Positions 13,003 to 18,751 of a stretch of DNA of 18,751 nt are shown piece by piece. Source of the DNA: CALVXC01 sp036636255. Lineage in GTDB: Bacteria; Bacillota_I; Bacilli_A; RF39; UBA660. The stretch's first letter is position 1. Each line of letters begins with the position of its first letter. The position numbers were made by a program, and so were the translations under genes. The DNA lies in contig JAVWOV010000011.1 of NCBI GenBank assembly GCA_036636255.1, forward strand, positions 1 through 18,751. The letters run 5' to 3'. The notes beneath the pieces are model-generated. The model did no database searches, had not been told where the DNA came from, and worked only from the letters and a program-made list of their open reading frames with translations.

Positions 13003-14799
13003 ATGAAACAAAAAAATATTCGTAATTTTTCAATTATAGCTCATATTGATCATGGTAAAAGTACCTTAGCTGATTGTATTTTAGAAATTACTGGGGCAAT
13101 AAAACCGCGAGATAAACAAGCTCAATTGTTAGATAATATGGACTTAGAAAGAGAACGTGGCATTACTATTAAGTTAAATGCTGTTTGTTTAAATTATAAT
13201 TATAAGGGTGAAGATTATGAATTAAATTTGATTGATACACCAGGCCATGTTGATTTTTCTTATGAAGTTAGCCGTAGTTTAGCAGCTTGTGAGGGAGCAA
13301 TTTTAGTAGTAGATGCTGCCCAAGGAATTGAGGCTCAAACTTTAGCTAATTTATATTTAGCCATGGATAATGATCTTACTATTATTCCTGTTATTAATAA
13401 AATTGATTTACCTAATGCTGATGTTGCTAGAGTTAAACACGAATTGATTGATAATTTAGGTTTTAAAAATGACGAAATAATTTGTACTAGTGCCAAAGAG
13501 GGTACTGGTATTAAAGAATTAGTAGAAGCAATCATTGAACGTATTAAACCACCTATTAAAACGAGCGATAAATTACAAGCACTTATTTTTGACAGCTATT
13601 ACGATGTTTATAAAGGCATTGTTGCATTAATTAGAGTTGTTAATGGAAGTGTAAGTGTTGGTGACAAAATAAAAATGATGGCTACAGGTGGCGTTTATGA
13701 CGTAGTAGGGCTTGGAGTTTATACACCAAGTGATTTACAAAAAGAAAAATTAGAGTCAGGTGATGTTGGTTATTTATATGGTAGTATTAGAACCATAGAG
13801 GATGTTAAAGTAGGTGATACTATTACATTAGCAAATAACCAAGCTTTAGATATTTTGCCGGGTTATAAACCTATGAAACCAATGGTTTTTTGTGGTTTAT
13901 ATCCTATTTCTTCTTCAAAATATAATGAATTAAGAGAAGCGTTATCAAAACTCAAATTAAATGATGCCTCACTTGAATTTATCCCAGAAACTTCGAAAGC
14001 TTTAGGATTTGGTTTTCGAACGGGATTTTTAGGCCTTTTACATATGGAAATTATTGAAGAAAGAATTGAACGAGAATATAATATTGATTTAATTGCTACG
14101 TCGCCATCAGTTATTTATGAAATTGAATTAACGGATAAAACTATTAATACTATTGATAGTCCCGTCAAGATGCCTGATCGTGTTAAGATTAATTGTATTA
14201 AAGAACCTTATATTAGAACTAATATTTTTGTACCTAATGATTATATTGGTTCAATTATGGAACTTTGTCAGGATAAGCGGGGTACTTATATTTCTATGGA
14301 ATATATTGAAAAAACGCGTGTAAATATTCATTACGAGTTACCTTTATCAGAAATTGTTTATGACTTTTTTGATAAATTAAAGAGTTTAACAAAAGGTTAT
14401 GCTTCTTTTGATTATGAATTGATTGGATATAAAGCGAGTAATCTAGTTAAAATGGATATTTTAATTAATGGTGAAGTTGTTGATGCTCTTAGTATTATCG
14501 TTCATAAGGATTTTGCCTATAAACGTGGTAAAATTATTGTTGATAATTTAAAAAAATTAATTCCTCGTCAACAATTTGAGGTACCTATTCAGGCAATTAT
14601 TGGTAGTAAGGCCATTGCTCGGGCTGATATTAAAGCTGTTAGAAAGAATGTGTTAGCTAAATGTTATGGTGGAGATATTACTCGTAAACGAAAGTTATTA
14701 GAAAAGCAAAAAGAAGGTAAGAAGCGAATGAAAATGGTTGGTAGTGTAGAAATTCCTGAAGAAGCTTTTTTATCAGTTTTAAAAATGGATAATAATTAA
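13003..14799 (+). CDS. lepA: Elongation factor 4 (LepA), translational GTPase
   Basis: LepA/EF4 is a ribosome-associated GTPase related to EF-G, active in translation initiation or back-translocation under stress. The G domain shows AHIDHGKST (G1), RGITIK (G2), DTPGHVDF (G3) and NKIDLP (G4). The middle domains follow, and the LepA-specific C-terminal domain ends with ADIKAVRKNVLAKCYGGDITRKRKLLEKQKEGKKRMK, a family hallmark. The 598 residues match the family (about 600). ATG 13003 is preferred to the adjacent ATG 13000 because GGTGAT (12994-12999) then has the 3-nt gap seen at alaS and the dGTPase gene. hemW follows 2 nt after the stop, as in B. subtilis. Confidence 0.97.
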   Translation: MKQKNIRNFSIIAHIDHGKSTLADCILEITGAIKPRDKQAQLLDNMDLERERGITIKLNAVCLNYNYKGEDYELNLIDTPGHVDFSYEVSRSLAACEGAILVVDAAQGIEAQTLANLYLAMDNDLTIIPVINKIDLPNADVARVKHELIDNLGFKNDEIICTSAKEGTGIKELVEAIIERIKPPIKTSDKLQALIFDSYYDVYKGIVALIRVVNGSVSVGDKIKMMATGGVYDVVGLGVYTPSDLQKEKLESGDVGYLYGSIRTIEDVKVGDTITLANNQALDILPGYKPMKPMVFCGLYPISSSKYNELREALSKLKLNDASLEFIPETSKALGFGFRTGFLGLLHMEIIEERIEREYNIDLIATSPSVIYEIELTDKTINTIDSPVKMPDRVKINCIKEPYIRTNIFVPNDYIGSIMELCQDKRGTYISMEYIEKTRVNIHYELPLSEIVYDFFDKLKSLTKGYASFDYELIGYKASNLVKMDILINGEVVDALSIIVHKDFAYKRGKIIVDNLKKLIPRQQFEVPIQAIIGSKAIARADIKAVRKNVLAKCYGGDITRKRKLLEKQKEGKKRMKMVGSVEIPEEAFLSVLKMDNN

Positions 14800-14801
14800 G
14801 T

Positions 14802-15887
14802 ATGGTTACTGCTGTTTATATTCATATTCCATTTTGTCAAAACATTTGTCCTTATTGTGATTTTTGTAAACTATTTTATCATGAAGATTGGGTTAATAAG
14901 TATTTACAAGCTTTAAAAAAAGAAATTATTAATAATTATAAAGGTGAAATTATTAAGACTATTTATATTGGTGGAGGTACACCTAGTTGTTTAGATAATC
15001 AGCAATTACTTATGTTATTTGATATTATTAAGATTATTAATAAAGATAATGATGTTGAATTTACTTTTGAATGTAATATTGAGGATATTTCCTTAGAATT
15101 AGTTAAATTACTCAAAATAAATGGCGTTAATCGAATTAGTGTAGGAATTCAAACCTTTAATGATGAATTTTTAAAAATTTTACATCGTTTTCACACCTAT
15201 AAAGATGTTTTACTAAAAATTTCTTTGCTAAAAAAATATTTTACTAATATTAATGTTGATTTAATGTATGGTTTTAATAATCAAACTTTAGAACAATTAA
15301 AAAATGATTTAGATATGTTTTTAAAACTTGATATTAATCATATTTCTACTTATTCTTTGATGATTGAACCGCATACAAAATTTTATATTGATAAGGTTAA
15401 AGCTATAGATGATAAAATTGATTACGATATGTTTTTATTAATTAATAAGACATTAAAAAACAATGGTTTTAATCATTATGAAATTAGTAATTATACTAAA
15501 AATTTTGTATCAAGACATAACATAGGTTATTGGAACAATAATTTTTATTATGGCTTTGGGTTGGGAGCTAGTGGTTATATTGACGATGTTAGATATGATA
15601 ATACAAGAAGTTTGTTTAAATATTTAAATGGTGATTATATTAAAAATTTTCATCGCCTTTCTTTAAACGAAACAATGGAAAATACAATGATATTAGGTTT
15701 AAGAAAAATAGCTGGAGTTAATATGAAAAAATTTATTGATAAATATCAATGTGAAATTAAAGAAATTTTTATTATTGATTCTTTATTAGCTAGTAAGAAA
15801 TTACTGATTACCGGTGATAATATACATATTAATAATGACTTTTTATACGTTTCAAACGATATTTTAATTAATTTTATTGGCCTTTAG
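14802..15887 (+). CDS. hemW: Radical SAM protein HemW (HemN-like heme chaperone)
   Basis: HemW is a radical SAM protein with a 4Fe-4S cluster; it binds heme and is proposed to deliver it, and is not the oxygen-independent coproporphyrinogen oxidase it was once called. The cluster motif is C12-xxx-C16-xx-C19 followed by D-F, the HemW pattern (HemN has CxC there), with a further C22. YIGGGTPS near residue 60 and the C-terminal HemN_C part (METMILGLRKIAG-like, about 286-300) are present. At 361 residues it is slightly short. It starts 2 nt after lepA with no Shine-Dalgarno, which suggests reinitiation. No heme gene is seen in the window, so its role here is uncertain. Confidence 0.9.
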   Translation: MVTAVYIHIPFCQNICPYCDFCKLFYHEDWVNKYLQALKKEIINNYKGEIIKTIYIGGGTPSCLDNQQLLMLFDIIKIINKDNDVEFTFECNIEDISLELVKLLKINGVNRISVGIQTFNDEFLKILHRFHTYKDVLLKISLLKKYFTNINVDLMYGFNNQTLEQLKNDLDMFLKLDINHISTYSLMIEPHTKFYIDKVKAIDDKIDYDMFLLINKTLKNNGFNHYEISNYTKNFVSRHNIGYWNNNFYYGFGLGASGYIDDVRYDNTRSLFKYLNGDYIKNFHRLSLNETMENTMILGLRKIAGVNMKKFIDKYQCEIKEIFIIDSLLASKKLLITGDNIHINNDFLYVSNDILINFIGL

Positions 15888-15903
15888 TAAAAAAAAATTA
15901 TAC

Positions 15904-15909
15904 TATAAT
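15904..15909 (+). promoter_or_regulatory. Possible -10 box for lspA-rluD
   Basis: TATAAT stands directly against the AGGAGATGAT ribosome binding site. There is no TG extension and no -35, so this is weak; lspA could also be read from lepA, since no terminator is seen after hemW. Confidence 0.35.
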
Positions 15910-15922
15910 AGGAGATGATAAG

Positions 15923-16390
15923 ATGAAAAGAATTTTAATACTTAGCAGTTTGATTGTATTGTTAGATCAGTTGGTTAAGTTTTTTGTTTCTAAGTTAGTG
16001 CTTTTTGAAAGCATTAAGGTTATTAATGATTTTTTTAGTATAACATATGTTCAAAATGAGGGAGCTGCTTTTAGTATTTTAAGTGGTAATCGTTTTTTGC
16101 TTATTTTTATTGCTCTAGTTGCCATTGGGTTTGTTTACTTTTATTTACTTAGAAATCAAAAATTAACTCGCTTAAAATGTGTTAGCTATGGTTTATTGTT
16201 AGGTGGTATTGTTGGCAATTTAATTGATCGTATATGTTATGGTTATGTTATTGATTATTTGGATTTTAGAATTTTTAGTTATTCTTTTCCGATTTTTAAT
16301 ATAGCCGATATAGCTATTGTTATTGCGATGTTTGTAATTGCTATTAATATATTTGAAGGAGAGAAAAATGAAAAAAATTGTAATAAGTGA
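15923..16390 (+). CDS. lspA: Lipoprotein signal peptidase (signal peptidase II)
   Basis: LspA is an integral membrane aspartic protease that removes the signal peptide of prolipoproteins after diacylglyceryl transfer. Four membrane helices are visible at about 3-24, 56-76, 87-104 and 124-144. The catalytic pair is D102 in GNLIDR and D129 in FNIADIAIV, 27 residues apart as in other LspA proteins. An N-terminal DQLVK and the NEGAAFS motif (45-51) also match. The 155 residues fit. AGGAGATGAT precedes ATG 15923. It overlaps rluD by 23 nt, and lspA-rluD pairing is common in Firmicutes. Confidence 0.95.
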   Translation: MKRILILSSLIVLLDQLVKFFVSKLVLFESIKVINDFFSITYVQNEGAAFSILSGNRFLLIFIALVAIGFVYFYLLRNQKLTRLKCVSYGLLLGGIVGNLIDRICYGYVIDYLDFRIFSYSFPIFNIADIAIVIAMFVIAINIFEGEKNEKNCNK

Positions 16391-17258
16391 TGGTGGAAAA
16401 AGAGTTGATGAAGTATTAGCAGTTTTACTTAACTATAGTCGTAGTAAAATTCAAAGAATGCTTATTAGTGGTCATATTTTAATTAATGATGATATGGTTA
16501 AAAATAGTTATTTTGTTAAAGAAAACGATGTTGTAACCATTACTGAAGTTTATGATGATAACGATATTTTACCTAATAAAATGGATATTAATATTGTTTA
16601 TGAAGATAATGACTTATTGGTTATTGATAAACAAAATGGCTTAGTTGTTCATCCAGCAGTAGGTAATAAGGATAATACGTTAGTAAATGGACTTATCTAT
16701 TATGCAACTAGTTTGAGTTCCATTAATGGTAAATTTAGACCAGGAATTGTTCATCGAATTGATGCTTATACAACCGGCCTTATTATGGTAGCAAAAAATG
16801 ATTTAGCTCATGCTAATTTAGCTACACAGTTAGAACATCATACTATTACTAGAAAATATAAAGCCTTAGTTTGGGGCGTTATAAAATCTGATACAGCAAC
16901 GATTGATGCTCCAATTGGCCGAGATAAGAAGGCCCGAAAAAAGATGTGTGTTACGGGGGAAAATAGCAAGAAAGCTATTACGCATTTAACTGTTTTAAAG
17001 CGTTTTGAGAAAGTTACCTTAGTTGAGCTTTGTTTAGAAACAGGTAGAACACATCAAATAAGAGTACATATGAATTATATCGGATATCCGATTGTTAACG
17101 ATCCGGTATATGGAAGAAAAAAAATCATTGATAATACTGGTCAATGTTTACATGCTTATTTACTAGGATTTGTTCATCCTAGTACCAAGGAATATATGGA
17201 ATTTTCTAGTTCATTACCAGTTTGTTTTACAAATATTATGGATGGTTTTGAAGCTTGA
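16368..17258 (+). CDS. rluD: RluD-type 23S rRNA pseudouridine synthase
   Basis: This enzyme isomerises uridines to pseudouridine in 23S rRNA. An N-terminal S4 RNA-binding domain covers about residues 10-60. The catalytic aspartate is D132 in GIVHRIDAYTTGL, and LETGRTHQIRVHM follows in the second half. The family usually reads HRLDxxTSG; here Ile and Thr replace Leu and Ser, mild changes. ATG 16368 is used because GAAGGAGAG (16355-16363) lies before it; an in-frame start at 16338 would add ten residues outside the family. The length of 296 fits. The exact target uridines cannot be told: RluD/RluC/YlyB-type members are similar, but the place after lspA matches B. subtilis ylyB. Confidence 0.93.
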   Translation: MKKIVISDGGKRVDEVLAVLLNYSRSKIQRMLISGHILINDDMVKNSYFVKENDVVTITEVYDDNDILPNKMDINIVYEDNDLLVIDKQNGLVVHPAVGNKDNTLVNGLIYYATSLSSINGKFRPGIVHRIDAYTTGLIMVAKNDLAHANLATQLEHHTITRKYKALVWGVIKSDTATIDAPIGRDKKARKKMCVTGENSKKAITHLTVLKRFEKVTLVELCLETGRTHQIRVHMNYIGYPIVNDPVYGRKKIIDNTGQCLHAYLLGFVHPSTKEYMEFSSSLPVCFTNIMDGFEA

Positions 17259-17270
17259 TTTATATTGGTC

Positions 17271-17299
17271 TTTACAAATAAAGAAATTTATATTAAAAT
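17271..17299 (+). promoter_or_regulatory. Promoter of the rhomboid gene
   Basis: TTTACA (17271-17276), a 17-bp spacer and TAAAAT (17294-17299) fit a sigma-A promoter. It is one of the few here without a TG extension. ACGGAGGT follows before ATG 17319. Confidence 0.6.
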
Positions 17300-17318
17300 A
17301 TAGTTACGGAGGTAAATT

Positions 17319-18482
17319 ATGGCACAAATGATTATTAAAAAAGATGATGAAGTAGTTATGAAATTAATCCATTATTTTATTACAGATCAAAATTATAGTC
17401 CGATTGTTTTACATGGTGTTGATAATGAAATTTGGTTAGAAAATTTAACTGGTGAATATAAAATTGTTCGAATTATTTCTAATTATATTCATAATAATGA
17501 ACAATTTAAATTTGATTTATTTAAGACAAAACAAATTATGTATAAAATTAAACATAAAACTTTGTCATTAAAAGTTAATTCGTTAAATATTTTTCTTAAT
17601 TTAGGTGATAATGTTAATATTGAAGAATTTAATGGTGAAAATGATATTGTTTGCGCCAAGATAGGTAATATTAAAGATTTAAAAAAGTATGATTTTATTA
17701 TTGATAATTTTCCTAGTATTACTAAGGAATTTAATATTAAAGAAAAAGGTGAACAATTATTTATGAAACTAACTAGTGATATTAACCAAAAAAGTGCGAT
17801 TGAGTCTAAAAAAGCTGATGATGTTTTTAAAATGAAGTTTCCTCTAATTACTTATATTTTAATTGGTTTAAATATTTTGTTTTATTTAGTTTCTTCTTTA
17901 CGAAGTGGAAATTTTATTAATATGAATGGTCTTGTTTTATATGATATGGGAGCTATGAGCAGTGATGCTATTGTTAACGGTGAATATTATCGCCTACTTA
18001 CTTCTGTTTTTTTGCATGGTGGTTTGTTTCATATTTTATTCAACATGTATGCTTTATATATTATTGGCCCTCAGTTAGAAAGCTTTTTGGGCAAATGGCG
18101 TTTTGCCTTTGTTTATTTATTCAGTGCTCTAACAGGTAATTTATTATCAATGGTATTTACAACTGGTATTAGTGTCGGCGCTAGTGGGGCTATTTTTGGT
18201 TTGCTTGGTTCATTATTATATTTTGGCTATCATTATCGTATTTATTTAGGAACAGTAATGAAGTCACAGATTATTCCTTTAATTGTGTTGAATTTAGTAT
18301 TAGGTTTTATGCTTCCTAATATTGATGTTTCTGCCCATTTTGGTGGTTTGATTGGCGGTTTAATTATTACTATGGCGCTTGGTGTTAAATATAAATCATC
18401 TAAGGGAGAAATGATTAATGGGGCTATTATGGCAAGTGTTTTTGTAGGCTTTTTACTTTATTTAGCATTTGTTGGTTTTTAA
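17319..18482 (+). CDS. Rhomboid family intramembrane serine protease with N-terminal cytosolic domain
   Basis: Rhomboid proteases cleave transmembrane helices within the membrane. Residues 1 to about 170 are a soluble, charged domain without recognisable catalysis, similar in layout to the N-terminal part of B. subtilis GluP/YqgP. The rhomboid core follows from about 174 with six or seven helices. The catalytic serine is S289 in GASG and the histidine is H340 in AHFGG; H238-xxx-N242 supplies the oxyanion-hole motif. No C-terminal TPR repeats follow, unlike GluP. GGAGGT precedes ATG 17319. The last helix (about 367-385) ends right at the stop. Substrate unknown. Confidence 0.92.
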   Translation: MAQMIIKKDDEVVMKLIHYFITDQNYSPIVLHGVDNEIWLENLTGEYKIVRIISNYIHNNEQFKFDLFKTKQIMYKIKHKTLSLKVNSLNIFLNLGDNVNIEEFNGENDIVCAKIGNIKDLKKYDFIIDNFPSITKEFNIKEKGEQLFMKLTSDINQKSAIESKKADDVFKMKFPLITYILIGLNILFYLVSSLRSGNFINMNGLVLYDMGAMSSDAIVNGEYYRLLTSVFLHGGLFHILFNMYALYIIGPQLESFLGKWRFAFVYLFSALTGNLLSMVFTTGISVGASGAIFGLLGSLLYFGYHYRIYLGTVMKSQIIPLIVLNLVLGFMLPNIDVSAHFGGLIGGLIITMALGVKYKSSKGEMINGAIMASVFVGFLLYLAFVGF

Positions 18483-18543
18483 AATAATAAACTAATAATT
18501 TGCTATTTTTTTAATTTTAATATTTATACTAAGTTTATGTTTT

Positions 18544-18572
18544 AATATTCAGTAATTATATTAGTGAATATT
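18544..18572. repeat. Inverted repeat downstream of the rhomboid gene
   Basis: AATATTCA (18544-18551) and TGAATATT (18565-18572) form a perfect 8-bp stem with a 13-nt loop. The following T run is only about four bases, so it is a weak terminator at best. Confidence 0.5.
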
Positions 18573-18626
18573 TTCTGTCAATATCAAATGAAAATGTCAT
18601 AAAAAATATTAAACATTAACAGAAAA
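18571..18626. repeat. Long-loop inverted repeat
   Basis: TTTTCTGT (18571-18578) and ACAGAAAA (18619-18626) are perfect 8-bp inverted repeats 40 nt apart. They could be the terminal part of a folded RNA or chance. Confidence 0.4.
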
Positions 18627-18627
18627 T

Positions 18628-18717
18628 TTTAAGCATATATATTACTTGTGTGTGCTTTTTCCATGTATCTTTTAAAAGAAGCAAGTTTCCAAGGATGACT
18701 TGGATCTAGGTCAAGTT
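18628..18717 (-). other. Possible remnant of a minus-strand coding region at the window edge
   Basis: On the minus strand an open stretch of 29 codons ends in TAA at 18628-18630. It reads roughly KLDLDPSHPWKLASFKRYME and then KAHTSNIYA. It has no start codon and is closed upstream by a stop; an adjacent frame stays open to the window end (KFKYVHKNVSKNLT). Base composition here is richer in G+C than the neighbouring intergenic DNA. This could be the frameshifted end of a mobile-element or other gene, but I recognise no family, and it competes with the plus-strand hairpins in the same place. Confidence 0.25.
18631..18660 (+). terminator. Plus-strand-specific hairpin with T tail
   Basis: AAGCATATATA (18631-18641) and TGTGTGTGCTT (18647-18657) pair over 11 positions around a 5-nt loop, using three G-U pairs, and run into T through 18660. 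In RNA of the other strand the G-U pairs become A-C mismatches, so the structure fits plus-strand transcription. It is a likely end of the rhomboid transcript, 149 nt after the stop codon. Confidence 0.6.
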
Positions 18718-18751
18718 TTTAGACACATTTTTGTGGACATATTTAAATTTA

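Noticed and set aside
13335..13535. Minus-strand open frame in lepA
   Set aside because: Antisense to the conserved G domain of LepA.
14802..15887. Coproporphyrinogen dehydrogenase HemN
   Set aside because: The cluster motif is CxxxCxxC followed by D-F, the HemW form, and lepA-hemW adjacency supports HemW.
17269..17284. Hairpin TCTTTA/TAAAGA after rluD as a terminator
   Set aside because: All-weak short stem without a T tail, overlapping the -35 of the rhomboid promoter.
1..18751. tRNA, rRNA, CRISPR array, insertion sequence or defence system
   Set aside because: No tRNA T-arm signature, no spaced repeat array, no complete transposase or defence gene could be seen; apart from the uncertain right edge the window is housekeeping.
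1..18751. Mycoplasma-type genetic code (TGA as Trp)
   Set aside because: TGA ends several genes exactly at overlaps with the next start, and conserved Trp positions use TGG.

Overview
The window comes from a very AT-rich, low-G+C Gram-positive bacterium of the Bacilli/Mollicutes-related kind. By eye G+C is well under 30%. TGA is used as a stop (for example at 5748-5750, 6302-6304, 12916-12918 and 17256-17258) and Trp is read from TGG, so this is the standard bacterial code and not the Mycoplasma code. A lytic transglycosylase (mltG) and a lipoprotein signal peptidase (lspA) imply a peptidoglycan wall and lipoproteins. A clear sigma-G gene next to ylmC implies that sporulation genes are, or recently were, present. 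My guess is an uncultured gut-type Bacilli lineage with a compact genome; that is inference.

All recognised genes lie on the + strand in short transcription units. (1) 1-2495: a terminator from upstream, cardiolipin synthase and a CPBP-type membrane protein. (2) 2496-4522: a 56-residue membrane peptide, an unknown acidic protein, sigG and ylmC, with several intrinsic terminators. (3) 4596-8617: AI-2E-type permease, a dNMP-kinase-like P-loop protein, an unusually short alanyl-tRNA synthetase and an unknown Lys-rich protein, tightly overlapping and closed by a terminator. (4) 8643-9773: an HD-domain dGTPase-like protein. (5) 9815-12938: ireB, ruvX, a DUF1292 gene, mltG, trmR and a PepSY-like membrane-anchored protein, then a terminator. 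(6) 13003-15887: lepA and hemW. (7) 15923-17258: lspA and rluD. (8) 17319-18482: a rhomboid protease.

Much of the order is ancestral in Firmicutes: permease-alaS-ireB-ruvX-DUF1292-mltG-trmR, lepA-hemW, lspA-rluD and sigG-ylmC all have Bacillus subtilis counterparts. The window is therefore mostly housekeeping: membrane lipid and lipoprotein biogenesis, translation and tRNA modification, nucleotide metabolism and cell-wall processing. I see no mobile element with certainty, no CRISPR array, no defence island and no tRNA or rRNA gene.

The interesting signals are small. The sigG leader combines a sigma-G-like promoter with a hairpin that would bury the ribosome binding site in read-through mRNA. 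The mltG start has its only strong Shine-Dalgarno about 29 nt away, with a perfect hairpin between. AlaRS lacks both the linker barrel and the C-terminal C-Ala domain. A 16-bp perfect direct repeat brackets the lepA promoter. Promoters are repeatedly of the extended -10 type (TGnTATAAT) placed almost on the ribosome binding site. The last ~120 bases have a different composition and may be the edge of a decayed minus-strand gene or a structured RNA.
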